Position numbers and translations under genes: made by a program. A stretch of 64,000 nt of DNA, taken from NCBI RefSeq assembly GCF_036227325.1, contig NZ_CP109467.1, forward strand, positions 3,472,001-3,536,000, written 5' to 3'. Of this stretch, positions 24,790-33,674 are shown piece after piece. The DNA comes from Streptomyces sp. NBC_01465 (GTDB lineage: Bacteria > Actinomycetota > Actinomycetes > Streptomycetales > Streptomycetaceae). Below the pieces are notes generated by a model that searched no databases, had not been told where the DNA came from, and worked only from the letters and a program-made list of their open reading frames with translations. Within the stretch, counting starts at the first letter, position 1; each line of letters begins with the position of its first letter.

Positions 24790-25836
24790 ATCAACACGAA
24801 GCGCAGGGGTCTTGCCGCCGCCGGCTGCATAGCCCTGATCACCGCTCTGTCCGCCGCCTGCGGCACTGCCGAGAACATCAGCGCGGGCATGAAGGTGCAG
24901 AACGCCTTCGACAAGCTGAGCGAGCAGAAGTCGTTCAGCGCCGAACTGGGCTTCGACGGCAGCGCCGACGACATCTACGCCGCCATGAAGAACGAGGACG
25001 ACTTCAAGCGCTCGGACGCCGAGATGCTGGCGGGTCTGACGGTGAAGGTCGGCGCCGCGTCCGACAAGCCGCTGAAGGACACGAAGGACGGCGGCTCGAT
25101 GAGCCTCGCCCTGAGCAACGGCAAGGCGGACCTCTTCGAGCTCCGTTCCGTGGACAAGAAGCTGTACATCCGCGCGGACCTCAAGGCCATCACGGCCCTG
25201 GACACCAGCAGCAAGGGCTCCGGTACCAAGGAGCTCGACGACATGCTGAAGCAGGCGGACCAGCTGCCGTCCTCGCTGGCCTCCGTGAAGAACGTCCTCA
25301 AGGGCAAGTGGATCGAGTTCGACCCGAAGTCGTTCACCGAGTTCGTCAAGGAGAGCGGCCTCGACAAGGAGGCCGGGCTGCCCGACGCCTCCGCGACGCT
25401 CGACGCCAAGGAGCAGAAGAAGCTGATCGCGGCGGTCAAGAAGGCGCTCGCCAAGGACGCCACGTTCAAGGACGCCCCGAGCAAGGACGGCGTCGACCAC
25501 GTGACGGTCACCGTGGCCGGGCGCGACGCGGCGACGGACCTGGTGTCCGCGCTGAAGGGCTTCCCGCAGTTCAAGGACGCCATGAAGGACTTCAAGGCGT
25601 CCGACGTGCCGGACAAGAAGTTCGCGATCGATGTCGCGATCAAGGACGGCATGCTCTCGGGCATCTCCCTGGATGTCGCCCAGCTCGACAAGCAGGCCAA
25701 GGGCAAGCTCCCGCTGTCGATCGCGATCGACGGCAAGGCGGACCCGGTCTCGGCCCCGTCCGGCGCGACCGAGCTGAAGCCGCAGGACCTGATGAGCGCG
25801 ATGATGTTCCTGGCGATGGGCCAGGCGCAGGCGTAA
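24790..25836 (+). CDS. Secreted lipoprotein with apparent non-canonical ATC start
   Basis: About 348 residues. The in-frame N-terminus INTKRRGLAAAG, a hydrophobic stretch CIALITALSAAC and the lipobox cysteine followed by GT form a good lipoprotein signal. No ATG, GTG or TTG exists in frame before the signal; AAGGAG (24777-24782) stands 7 nt before ATC 24790, which is therefore the likely start unless the base is a sequencing error for ATG. The first ATG in frame (24889) would remove the whole signal peptide. The mature part is Lys/Asp-rich, with YAAMKNEDDFKRSDAEM and LELRS-like strands, perhaps a LppX/LolA-like lipid-binding fold; no function is assigned. A strong terminator follows. Confidence 0.75.
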   Translation: MNTKRRGLAAAGCIALITALSAACGTAENISAGMKVQNAFDKLSEQKSFSAELGFDGSADDIYAAMKNEDDFKRSDAEMLAGLTVKVGAASDKPLKDTKDGGSMSLALSNGKADLFELRSVDKKLYIRADLKAITALDTSSKGSGTKELDDMLKQADQLPSSLASVKNVLKGKWIEFDPKSFTEFVKESGLDKEAGLPDASATLDAKEQKKLIAAVKKALAKDATFKDAPSKDGVDHVTVTVAGRDAATDLVSALKGFPQFKDAMKDFKASDVPDKKFAIDVAIKDGMLSGISLDVAQLDKQAKGKLPLSIAIDGKADPVSAPSGATELKPQDLMSAMMFLAMGQAQA

Positions 25837-25847
25837 GCAGCAGAGGA

Positions 25848-25882
25848 AAGGGCCCCCACCGGTTCGACCGGTGGGGGCCCTT
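25848..25882. terminator. Bidirectional intrinsic terminator
   Basis: A perfect 15-bp stem: AAGGGCCCCCACCGG (25848-25862), loop TTCGA, and its complement (25868-25882). It lies between the stops of the convergent lipoprotein and mqnP genes, with A/T bases at both ends, so it can serve both strands. Confidence 0.9.
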
Positions 25883-25901
25883 CTCCGTTTCCGTAACGGC
25901 G

Positions 25902-26804
25902 TCAGAGCGTCAGTCCACGCACCAGCAGGTCCAGCAGCGCGCACACGAAGAGCGCGATGCCGATGAAGCCGTTGACCTGGAAGAACGCCCGGTTGAGGCG
26001 GGACAGGTCGTGGGGCTTGACGATCTGGTGCTCGTACAGGAAAGCCGCCGCGACGATGAGCAGGCCGAGCCAGAGGAAGAAGCCGCCGTCCGTGGCCAGG
26101 GCGTACCAGACCAGCAGGGTCATGGTGATCGCGTGGCAGGTGCGGGCGCCGTAGATCGCGGCCGGGATGCCGAAGCGCGCCGGGACCGACTTCACGCCTT
26201 CGCCTCGGTCGGCCTCGACGTCCTGGCAGGCGTAGATCAGGTCGAAGCCGCCGATCCAGATGCCGACGGCGAGACCGAGGAGCACCGCGTCCCAGTTCCA
26301 GGTGCCGGTGACCGCGAGCCAGGCGCCGATGGGGCCCATGGCCTGGGCGATGCCGAGGATGGCCTGCGGGAAGTTCGTGAACCGCTTGCCGTACGGGTAG
26401 ACGACCATCGGGACGACGGCGATCGGCGCGAGGGCCAGGCAGAGCGGGTTGAGCGCGGCGGCCGCGCCCAGGAAGATCACCAGCGCGATGGCGGCACCGG
26501 TCCACGCGGACCGTACGGAGACGGCGCCGGTGACCATCTCGCGGTTGGCGGTACGGGGGTTACGGGCGTCGATCTCGCGGTCGATGATGCGGTTGCACGC
26601 CATCGCGAAGGTCCGCAGGCCCACCATGGCGATGGTGACCAGGAGCAGGGTGCCCCACTGGATGTTGCCGTCCTGCTGGAACATCGCGGTGAGGGTGGCG
26701 GTGTACGCGAAGGGGAGCGCGAAGACCGAGTGCTCGATCATCACCAGGCGCAGGAACGCCTTGGTCCGACCGGGCTGCGGCACTGCTGCTGCGGCGCTGC
26801 TCAC
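25902..26804 (-). CDS. mqnP: MqnP, UbiA-type prenyltransferase of menaquinone synthesis
   Basis: 300 residues from GTG 26804. It has eight to nine membrane segments and the two Asp-rich motifs of UbiA prenyltransferases: NRIIDREIDARNPRT near residue 75 and DLIYACQDVEADR near 195, which bind the Mg-pyrophosphate of the polyprenyl donor. The start codon overlaps the stop of the UbiD-type gene (GTGA), so the two are translationally coupled. Prenylation of 6-amino- or 1,4-dihydroxy-naphthoate-type intermediates is the family role in the futalosine pathway. Confidence 0.92.
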   Translation of the reverse strand: MSSAAAAVPQPGRTKAFLRLVMIEHSVFALPFAYTATLTAMFQQDGNIQWGTLLLVTIAMVGLRTFAMACNRIIDREIDARNPRTANREMVTGAVSVRSAWTGAAIALVIFLGAAAALNPLCLALAPIAVVPMVVYPYGKRFTNFPQAILGIAQAMGPIGAWLAVTGTWNWDAVLLGLAVGIWIGGFDLIYACQDVEADRGEGVKSVPARFGIPAAIYGARTCHAITMTLLVWYALATDGGFFLWLGLLIVAAAFLYEHQIVKPHDLSRLNRAFFQVNGFIGIALFVCALLDLLVRGLTL

Positions 26805-28261
26805 GAGAGTCCGTACTCCTTCCAGCGGCGGTCGACCTTCGCCGCCGTCTGCGGGTCGGACTCGACCATGTTCGGCCAGCCGCCGTCCCGCGTGTAGCCC
26901 TCCTCGGGCCACTTCTTCGTTGCGTCGATTCCTGCCTTGCCGCCCCAGAACTGCTGGTAGGAGGCGTGGTCGAGGTGGTCGACCGGACCTTCGACGACGG
27001 TGAGGTCGCGCGAGTAGTCCGTATTGCCGAGGGCCCGCCAGGAGACCTCGTGGAGATTGTGGACGTCGCAGTCGGCGTCCACGATGACGATCAGCTTCGT
27101 CAGGGACATCATGTGGGCACCCCAGATCGCGTGCATCACCTTCTGGGCGTGCTTGGGGTACTTCTTGTTGATCGAGACGATCGCGCAGTTGTGGAAACCG
27201 CCCGACTCGGGGAGGTGGTAGTCCACGATGTCCGGGACGATGATCTTGAGGAGCGGGAGGAAGAACCGCTCGGTCGCGCGGCCGAGGGGTCCGTCCTCGG
27301 TGGGCGGCCGGCCTACGACGATCGACTGGATCAGCGGGCGCTTGCGCATCGTGATGCAGTCGATGGTGAGCGCGGGGAACGGCTCCTGCGGCGTGTAGAA
27401 ACCGGTGTGGTCGCCGAAGGGGCCTTCGGGGAGCGTCTCGCCCGGCTCCAGCCAGCCCTCGATGACGACTTCGGCGTTGGCCGGGACCTGGAGCGGGACG
27501 GTCTTGCAGTCGACCATCTCGATCCGCTTGCCCTGCACGAAGCCGGCGAAGAGGTACTCGTCGATGTCCTCGGGGAGCGGCGCGGTCGACGCGTACGTCA
27601 CGGCGGGCGGGGCCCCGAAGGCGATCGCCACGGGCAGGCGCTCGCCGCGCTTGGCGGCGACGGCGTAGTGGTTGCGGCTGTCCTTGTGGATCTGCCAGTG
27701 CATGCCGATGGTGCGCTTGTCGTGGCGCTGGAGGCGGTACAGGCCGAGATTGCGGATGCCGGTCTCGGGGTGCTTGGTGTGGGTGAGGCCGAGGTTGAAG
27801 AAGGAGCCGCCGTCCTCGGGCCAGGTGAAGAGCGCGGGGAGCTTGTCGAGGTCGACGTCGTCGCCGGTGAGGACGACTTCCTGGACGGGGGCGCTGTCCT
27901 GCTTCACCTTCTTCGGCGGCACGTGCGCCATGGTGCCGAGCTTGCCGAAGGCTTCGCGGACGCCGACGAAGCCCTGGGGCAGCTCGGGGCGGAGGAGGCC
28001 GCCGATCTTGCCGCTGATCTCGTCGTACGACTTGAGGCCGAGCGCCTTGAGGAGGCGGCGGTCGGTGCCGAAGACGTTCATCGCCAGGGGCATCGAGGCG
28101 CCCTTGACGTTCTCGAAGAGGAGGGCCGGTCCGCCAGCCTTGTTCACGCGGTCGACGATCTCCCCGACCTCCAGGTGCGGGTCGACTTCGGCCTTGATGC
28201 GCTTGAGGTCGCCCTCGCGCTCCAGGGCGCGGAGCAGCGAGCGGAGATCGTCGTAAGCCAT
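26801..28261 (-). CDS. UbiD-family decarboxylase of menaquinone synthesis
   Basis: 486 residues, usual for UbiD. It decarboxylates the prenylated naphthoate intermediate with prenyl-FMN supplied by UbiX. Visible marks: GIRNLGLYRLQRHDKR near residue 165, VTYASTAPLPEDIDEY, EGPFGDHTGFY near 283 carrying the active-site acid, and WGAHMMSLTKLIVIVD. The start is ATG 28261. Its stop overlaps the mqnP start by 4 nt, so they form a two-gene operon. The cofactor gene ubiX lies 2.8 kb away on the same strand, separated by the plus-strand rhomboid and lipoprotein genes. Confidence 0.92.
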   Translation of the reverse strand: MAYDDLRSLLRALEREGDLKRIKAEVDPHLEVGEIVDRVNKAGGPALLFENVKGASMPLAMNVFGTDRRLLKALGLKSYDEISGKIGGLLRPELPQGFVGVREAFGKLGTMAHVPPKKVKQDSAPVQEVVLTGDDVDLDKLPALFTWPEDGGSFFNLGLTHTKHPETGIRNLGLYRLQRHDKRTIGMHWQIHKDSRNHYAVAAKRGERLPVAIAFGAPPAVTYASTAPLPEDIDEYLFAGFVQGKRIEMVDCKTVPLQVPANAEVVIEGWLEPGETLPEGPFGDHTGFYTPQEPFPALTIDCITMRKRPLIQSIVVGRPPTEDGPLGRATERFFLPLLKIIVPDIVDYHLPESGGFHNCAIVSINKKYPKHAQKVMHAIWGAHMMSLTKLIVIVDADCDVHNLHEVSWRALGNTDYSRDLTVVEGPVDHLDHASYQQFWGGKAGIDATKKWPEEGYTRDGGWPNMVESDPQTAAKVDRRWKEYGLS

Positions 28262-28388
28262 GGGGTCCAGTCTGTCATCCCGGCCGGGATGCCAGCAGAT
28301 GCGGGGGCCGCGCCCCCGCCCGCTACCCTGGCCGCGTCAACGGGGTCCGTACGTGCCCCGCCACCGTCCCCGGGGGGATCGCTCGGCC

Positions 28389-28775
28389 ATGCTCAGGTAC
28401 ATCCCGTTTCTGCTGGTCCTCGCGCTCTGGATCTACGCCTTCATCGACTGTCTGAACACCCCGGAGGAAGAGGTCCGCGGCCTCCCCAAGGTCGTCTGGG
28501 TCATCATCATCCTGCTCTTCGGCGAGGTCCTGATCGGCCCCATCGCCTGGCTCGTCGCCGGCCGTCACCGCCGCGCCCCCGCCAATGGCTCGACCCCGTC
28601 CGAGTGGCACCGCAATCAGCGGCCCACCATGACCGCCCCCGACGACGACCCCGAGTTCCTGCAGTCCCTCAAGGCGGAGAACCGCAAGGACGAGTCGCTC
28701 CTCAAGGACTGGGAGGCGGACCTGCGCCGCCGCGAGGAGGAGCTCCGGCGGCGCGAAGAGGACGACAAGAGCTGA
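28389..28775 (+). CDS. PLDc_N-domain small membrane protein
   Basis: 128 residues from ATG 28389. Two membrane segments, LRYIPFLLVLALWIYAFIDC near the N-terminus and KVVWVIIILLFGEVLIGPIA near residue 45, with the RGLPK link between them, match the PLDc_N (phospholipase-D nuclease N-terminal) family. The C-terminal half is a long charged coiled coil (DWEADLRRREEELRRREED). The family is named by association and has no nuclease residues. It is divergent from the UbiD-type gene and closed by a hairpin. Confidence 0.75.
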   Translation: MLRYIPFLLVLALWIYAFIDCLNTPEEEVRGLPKVVWVIIILLFGEVLIGPIAWLVAGRHRRAPANGSTPSEWHRNQRPTMTAPDDDPEFLQSLKAENRKDESLLKDWEADLRRREEELRRREEDDKS

Positions 28776-28784
28776 CCGTGCGCC

Positions 28785-28821
28785 GCGAGGGCGTACCCCC
28801 GTACACCCTGTACGCCCTCGC
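28785..28821 (+). terminator. Hairpin between PLDc_N and permease genes
   Basis: GCGAGGGCGTAC (28785-28796) pairs perfectly with GTACGCCCTCGC (28810-28821) around a 13-nt loop, starting 10 nt after the stop. Probable terminator; no U-run. Confidence 0.6.
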
Positions 28822-28884
28822 GCCCCCGGAAGCGGACACCGCGCCCCTGCCCGCGCCCGCGCAACCGCCGGACACTTACGGGGC

Positions 28885-30300
28885 ATGACGACCCTTCCCA
28901 CCAGCGCCCCGGCGCCCACCGACGCCCCCGCCACCGACTACGGCGACAAGGTCATCGCCGTCGAGACGGCGGGCTCCGACCCCATCCCGCTCTCCGAGCG
29001 GCACGGGCGTCCGCGCCAGCTGCTGTGGACCTGGGCCTCGCCCAACATCGAGTTCGCGACCGTCTACATCGGCGTCATCTCGGTCCTCTTCTTCGGCCTC
29101 AGCTTCTGGCTGGCCGCCGCCGCGCTCGTCCTCGGTACGGCGCTCGGCTCGCTCACCCAGGGCCTCCTCTCCACGGACGGCCCCCGCTTCGGCGTCCCGC
29201 AGATGGTGATCGGCCGCCTCTCCTTCGGCCACCGCGGCAACGCGCTCCCCGCCGGGGTCAACGCCCTTGTCGCGGGCGTCGGCTGGTTCGCCGTGAACAG
29301 CGTCAGCGCCGCCTTCGCGCTCAACACCCTCACCGGCCTCCGCCCCCTCCCGAGCCTCCTCCTCGTGGTCGCCGCCGAGATCGCCATCGGTTTCATCGGC
29401 CACAACTTCGTGCACGTCTTCGAGCGGTACGCACTCCCGCTCCTCGCCGTCGTCTTCGTCCTGGCCGGCATCTGGACCTTCGACCACGCGCACCTCTCCG
29501 CCCCCGCGTCCGGCGGCGGCTCCCTCGGCGGCTTCCTCCTCGCGACCAGCACCGCCTTCGGCTACGCAGCCGGCTGGAACACCTACGCCTCCGACTACAC
29601 CCGCTACCTCCCGCACACCGCCTCGCGCCTGAAGACCGCCCTCTACCCGGCGCTCGGCCTCTTCGTCTCGATCACCGTCGTCGCCCTGATCGGCGCGGCC
29701 TCCGCCACGATCGTCGCCCCGAAGGACGCCACCCCGACGGCCGCCTTCACCGGCCATCTCCCGGACTGGCTCGGCAACCTCACACTGCTGGCGATCATCC
29801 TGGGCGGCATCTCGGCGAACGCCCTCAACATCTACTCGTCCTCCATGTCGCTCACCTCGCTGGGCCTCAACCTCCCGCGCTGGCTGGGCCGTTCGACGCT
29901 GGTCGCGATCTCCGGTGTGGCCGGCACGGCGGCGGCCTGGGCGTCGCTGTCGGACGCGGGTCATGCGTACGAGGCGTTCCTGCTGGTCATCGCGTACTGG
30001 GTCGGCCCGTGGCTCGGTGTCGTACTCCTCGACCGGTGGCTGTCGGCGCGCACGACGCCCGACGAGGAGCTGACTCTCCGCCTTCTGGACCGCACGTACG
30101 CCAACTGGTCAGGTGTGGCAGCCCTGTTGGCGGGCGTCGCCGTCTCCGTCCCGCTCTTCTCGAACCAGGAGAAGTACGTCGGCTGGGCGGCCGAGCAGTG
30201 GCCGTCGCTGGGCGACATCACCTGCGCGGTCGGCTTCGTGGTCAGCGCCCTCGTCTACGCGGGCCTGACGGCGCTGTCCCGGCGCCGCCTACGCGACTGA
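28885..30300 (+). CDS. NCS1-family nucleobase/cytosine-type permease
   Basis: 471 residues with about 12 membrane segments. The NCS1 features are WTWASPNIEFATVYIGV in the first segment, QMVIGRLSFGHRGN, GYAAGWNTYASDYTRYLP (the substrate-region motif) and GISANALNIYSS. The family imports cytosine, purines, allantoin or related compounds by cation symport. Its convergent neighbour is a PucR-type regulator, a class that often controls purine or nucleobase catabolism, which supports a nucleobase substrate. ATG 28885 starts the protein with a polar Pro/Thr-rich N-terminus. Confidence 0.85.
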   Translation: MTTLPTSAPAPTDAPATDYGDKVIAVETAGSDPIPLSERHGRPRQLLWTWASPNIEFATVYIGVISVLFFGLSFWLAAAALVLGTALGSLTQGLLSTDGPRFGVPQMVIGRLSFGHRGNALPAGVNALVAGVGWFAVNSVSAAFALNTLTGLRPLPSLLLVVAAEIAIGFIGHNFVHVFERYALPLLAVVFVLAGIWTFDHAHLSAPASGGGSLGGFLLATSTAFGYAAGWNTYASDYTRYLPHTASRLKTALYPALGLFVSITVVALIGAASATIVAPKDATPTAAFTGHLPDWLGNLTLLAIILGGISANALNIYSSSMSLTSLGLNLPRWLGRSTLVAISGVAGTAAAWASLSDAGHAYEAFLLVIAYWVGPWLGVVLLDRWLSARTTPDEELTLRLLDRTYANWSGVAALLAGVAVSVPLFSNQEKYVGWAAEQWPSLGDITCAVGFVVSALVYAGLTALSRRRLRD

Positions 30301-31539
30301 CCTGACCCCGCTCACCTGCACCACCGCGGGCCCCGCCCCCTGCACGATCCGCCGGGCACACGCCGCCGACAGGAGCTCCCCCAGCAGCTCGGGGTCGCCG
30401 ACCTCCAGACCGAGGAGCGACTCGATGCGCTCCAGCCGCTGGTAGAGCGACTGCCGCCCGATGTGCAGGAGGGCGGCGGTGCGCGTCGGCGAGCACCCGT
30501 GCCGCAGATGCACTTCCAGCGTCCGTACGAGATCCGAACCGTGCGCCGCCTCCCACGCGAGCAGCGGCCCCAGCGTGTGCTCCACCAGATGCGAGAGCCG
30601 GTCGCGGTTGGCCTCGATGCCGCCCCGCGTCAGCTCCCGCTCCAGTGCGAGGGCCCGCGACGAGGTGATCAACGCCCCCTGTACGAGGCCGGGTTCGGCA
30701 GAGGCGACCGTGAGCGCCAGTTCCAGCGCGGTCCGCGCGGCCCGCAGCGTCTCGCTCCACCGCAGCCAGCCCGCGTCCCCCGCCACCGCGTGCCCGACGG
30801 CGGCGACCACGCCCGCCCCGCAGCCCCCCAGCGCGTCCTGCACGGCCCGCACCGGATCGCGCCGCCCACCGTCCACGGCAATCAGCGCAAGCGTGTCCCC
30901 GGGGAAGGCCGCGCACAGCGCCGCATGCCCCCCGAGCCGCCGCACCGCACCCCCGAGCCCCGCGTCGACGCCCTGCGCGGACACCCCGACGAGCCGCGCA
31001 CCGGCCCCCGGACGGAATCCGGCGAGCGCCGAACGCGCCGAGACCTCCGGCTGGTTGAGCGCCCGCCCGTCCGCCAGATCGGCCAGCAGCGCGGCACCGT
31101 GATCACCGCCCCAGGGCCGTACGGCGGGCCCGGTCAGCCCCTGCGCGACGATGGCCCGGTTGGCGGCCTCGGTGATCCGCACAAAGGGGACGACGCGCCG
31201 CAGCGCGACGAGCGGCAGCCCCAACTTCCCTGCCTCGTCGACGACTTCCTCCGGCATGACGGCGAGCGCCCGCCCCACCTCGACGACGAGCCCGACCGCG
31301 CCCCGGGCGGCGAGCTCGCGCACGTACCGCCGCCGGAACTCCTCGCCGACCTCCGCGAGCCCGAAGCCGTTGGTGAGCAGGAGCTCGCCGCCGTCGAGGA
31401 AGTTCGCGCCCTCGTACACCTCGCTGGAGTGCACCCACCGGACGGGCCGGTCGAGCGCGTCGGCCCCGGCGAGCAGGTGCGGCGAGGCGTCGCGGACCGC
31501 GTCGAGGGACAGAATCTCGCGGAGGGTGAGCGCAGGCAT
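30289..31539 (-). CDS. PucR-family transcriptional regulator
   Basis: 416 residues. The N-terminal PucR sensing domain begins MPALTLREILSLDAVRDASP; the C-terminal HTH_30 is clear (LHIGRQSLYQRLERIESLLG, near residue 365). The start is ATG 31539, with GGGAGG 6 nt upstream; longer readings cross the divergent oxygenase gene. Its 3' end overlaps the convergent permease by 12 nt. Divergence from the Fe(II) oxygenase with 94 bp between starts suggests that it regulates that gene, and perhaps the permease. Confidence 0.88.
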   Translation of the reverse strand: MPALTLREILSLDAVRDASPHLLAGADALDRPVRWVHSSEVYEGANFLDGGELLLTNGFGLAEVGEEFRRRYVRELAARGAVGLVVEVGRALAVMPEEVVDEAGKLGLPLVALRRVVPFVRITEAANRAIVAQGLTGPAVRPWGGDHGAALLADLADGRALNQPEVSARSALAGFRPGAGARLVGVSAQGVDAGLGGAVRRLGGHAALCAAFPGDTLALIAVDGGRRDPVRAVQDALGGCGAGVVAAVGHAVAGDAGWLRWSETLRAARTALELALTVASAEPGLVQGALITSSRALALERELTRGGIEANRDRLSHLVEHTLGPLLAWEAAHGSDLVRTLEVHLRHGCSPTRTAALLHIGRQSLYQRLERIESLLGLEVGDPELLGELLSAACARRIVQGAGPAVVQVSGVRSVA

Positions 31540-31633
31540 GGAGGGCCTCCCGACAGTTCGTCCGGCTTCCGGCTGCCCGGAGAGTACTTTCCGCACGTTG
31601 CCCCGGTGTTTCCCCGCCAGGAGAGTGAGAGCC

Positions 31634-32611
31634 ATGGCCATCCACACCACAGCACCCCGTATCCCCACGATCGACCTGAAGCCGTGGCTCTCCGGCGACG
31701 AGAAGGCGCGGGCCGAGATCGCCGCGACCGTGGACGAAGCGCTGAAGACGGCGGGCTTCCTGCTGGTGACGGGGCACGGGGTCGACCCGGCTCTGCGCGG
31801 CCGGATCCGCGAGGCCGCACGGGAGTTCTTCCGCCTCCCGGCCGTGACGAAGGAGCCGTACGCGGTCAAGGTCGGCGGCCGGGGCTGGCTCGGCCCGGGC
31901 GCGGAGGCGAACGGCTACTCGGAGGGGACCCCGACGCCCCCCGACCTGAAGGAGTCGATCTCCTTCGCGGCGGAGGAGGAGACGGGCGACGCGGAGGTCG
32001 ACGCGGAGTGGTTCGCCCCCAACACCTGGCCGGCGGAGGCCCCGGAGCTGAAGGCGCTGGTGACCGCGTACCTCTCGCAGATGCAGCAGCTCTCCGACCG
32101 GCTCCTCGAACTCCTCGGCACGGCGCTCGGCCAGGAGCCCGACTTCTTCACGCGGCACACGGCCCACCCGACCTGGGGTTTCAACATCAACTGGTATCCC
32201 GGCACGGAGGTGACGGGCCCTCCGGAGCCCGGCCAGTTCCGTATCGGCCCGCACACGGACTTCGGCACGGTGACGGTCCTCGACCGGCAGGCGGGCAAGG
32301 GCGGGCTGCAGGTCTTCACGGACGAGGGCGGGTGGGAGGACGCGCCGTACGACCCGGACGCGTTCACCATCAACATCGGTGATCTGATGGCCCGTTGGAC
32401 GGGCGACCGCTGGCGCTCGGGCCGCCACCGGGTGCTGCCGCCGCCGGCGGACGTGCCTGCCGAGGAGCTGATGTCGCTGGTCTACTTCTACGAGTGCGAC
32501 CCGCGTACGACGGTCGCCCCGGTTCCGGCGCCGACGGGCCGGGTGGCGTACGAGCCGGTGGACAGCCATGTGTATCTGCGGGGGAAGCTGGACGCGATCA
32601 CCGTGTCGTGA
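31634..32611 (+). CDS. Isopenicillin-N-synthase-like Fe(II)/2-oxoglutarate oxygenase
   Basis: 325 residues. The N-terminus IPTIDLKPWLSGDEKARAEI and GFLLVTGHGVDPAL match the DIOX_N region; the metal triad is HxD in GPHTDFGTVTVL near residue 205, with the distal His in SGRHRVLPPP near 262. The helices and lengths match plant-type gibberellin/IPNS-like dioxygenases. Substrate unknown; the PucR and permease context hints at nucleobase or related N-heterocycle oxidation, as in xanthine or uracil hydroxylases, but this is conjecture. AGGAG lies about 8 nt before ATG 31634. Confidence 0.85.
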   Translation: MAIHTTAPRIPTIDLKPWLSGDEKARAEIAATVDEALKTAGFLLVTGHGVDPALRGRIREAAREFFRLPAVTKEPYAVKVGGRGWLGPGAEANGYSEGTPTPPDLKESISFAAEEETGDAEVDAEWFAPNTWPAEAPELKALVTAYLSQMQQLSDRLLELLGTALGQEPDFFTRHTAHPTWGFNINWYPGTEVTGPPEPGQFRIGPHTDFGTVTVLDRQAGKGGLQVFTDEGGWEDAPYDPDAFTINIGDLMARWTGDRWRSGRHRVLPPPADVPAEELMSLVYFYECDPRTTVAPVPAPTGRVAYEPVDSHVYLRGKLDAITVS

Positions 32612-32914
32612 ACGCGTAAGCCCGCCGGGACCTTCGCCCTCCGGCCTCGGGCCCTCTGCCGTACGAGGAGCGGCCGGCCCGGCGTTAGCGTTGTCGGTGC
32701 GAGAGGACATCACCGCCGGATGGCGGCAGATCCTTCCGTACGCCTCCCTCTGCGAGGCGGCAAGAGAAAGTAGTACCAGCGTCGGCGCCCTTGCCCGGGC
32801 AGCCCCTATGCGACGCGAGGGCGGACCCAGTAGAGAAATCCTGGGTTCCCGGTGCTGCGCAATCGCTCTTCGACGTCACGTCCCCGGGGACCCCCTCCGG
32901 AACGGACCACACGC
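32612..32914. other. Intergenic region with possible structured leader
   Basis: 303 bases without a convincing gene. TAGCGT (32685-32690) could be a -10, giving a leader of about 215 nt before the SnoaL-like start. The leader contains short complementary segments, such as ACCCAG with CTGGGT around 32825-32846 and the palindrome TGCCCGGGCA near 32793. A small ATG frame at 32809 runs out of phase into the next gene and is not credible. No known riboswitch was recognised. Confidence 0.4.
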
Positions 32915-33301
32915 ATGTCTCAGCAGCAGCTCGAACGCAACAAGCAGATCGTCGTCGACTACTACCGGACGGCCTTCGGCGGCGACCCGGAGAAGGCCAT
33001 CGCGGACCACTTCGGCGACCGCTACATCCAGCACAACCCGGATGCGGCGGACGGCCCCGAGGCGTTCATCGGCTTCGTGGAGTGGCTCCGGGGTACGTAC
33101 CCGGAGCTGCGCCTGGACATCAAGCGCGTCGTCGCCGAGGGCGACATGGTGGTCACGCACTCCCACCTGATCCTCAGGCCGGGCGAGCCGGGCCGTGCGC
33201 TGGCGGACTTCTTCCGCCTGGAGGACGGCAAGGTCGTCGAGCACTGGGACGTCATCCAGGAGGTCCCGGCCGAGTCGGCGAACCCCAACGGAATGTTCTG
33301 A
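32915..33301 (+). CDS. SnoaL-like/NTF2-fold protein
   Basis: 128 residues. The pattern ERNKQIVVDYYRTAFGGDPE, then YIQHNPDAADG and the strands MVVTHSHLIL and ALADFFRLEDGKVVEHWDVIQ, is typical of SnoaL-type NTF2-fold proteins, which include polyketide cyclases and many small uncharacterised enzymes. The conserved HWDVIQ tail is intact. No polyketide genes are nearby, so a cyclase role is not supported. ATG 32915 is used; the upstream frame lacks codon bias. Confidence 0.8.
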   Translation: MSQQQLERNKQIVVDYYRTAFGGDPEKAIADHFGDRYIQHNPDAADGPEAFIGFVEWLRGTYPELRLDIKRVVAEGDMVVTHSHLILRPGEPGRALADFFRLEDGKVVEHWDVIQEVPAESANPNGMF

Positions 33302-33309
33302 CTTCTCCG

Positions 33310-33522
33310 TCACCGGGGCCGCCGGCGCCGCCGCCCGAGGCCGTCCATGAGGACGCGCAGTACGGCGAGGCGCTGGGCGGCCACCTCGGCCCCCGCGGAC
33401 GGGCTGAGCGCCTTGCGGGCGGCATGCGCGGCGAGCACGCCGACGATCAGCCGCACCAGCGCACTGCTGATGCCTACGGCGGCGAACGCCCAGGCCGCGC
33501 CGCCCAGTTGATGACCGATCAT
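33310..33522 (-). CDS. Small hypothetical protein with one hydrophobic segment
   Basis: 70 residues from ATG 33522 (GTG 33534 possible). A hydrophobic helix AAWAFAAVGISSALVRLIVG at residues 9-28 is followed by an Ala-rich helix and a strongly basic end (GLGRRRRRPR). No family recognised. The gene fits in the gap between the SnoaL-like gene and the next plus-strand gene, but codon evidence is thin. Confidence 0.4.
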   Translation of the reverse strand: MIGHQLGGAAWAFAAVGISSALVRLIVGVLAAHAARKALSPSAGAEVAAQRLAVLRVLMDGLGRRRRRPR

Positions 33523-33674
33523 CTTCGACCACACCTTTCGCGGGAGAGCCCCAGATCTACCGCCCGCTCGCGGCCTCCCGCTTCCCCGCACCCGCGCGGA
33601 AGTGCCTCCCCTCCCCCAACTTCCGCGCAGCCGCGTCCCTTTCGCGATCCACGGGACCGGTGAACCATGCGGAA

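Noticed and set aside
24889..25836. Lipoprotein start at ATG 24889
   Set aside because: Would drop the signal peptide and lipobox; the ribosome site points to ATC 24790.
32809..32914. Short ATG frame with SRCCAIALRRHVPG as a third Cys-rich leader peptide
   Set aside because: It has no stop before the SnoaL-like gene, no promoter or ribosome site at the right spacing, and lies out of phase across the real start.
32915..33301. SnoaL-like protein as part of a polyketide cluster
   Set aside because: No ketosynthase or other polyketide gene in the neighbourhood; the fold is too common.
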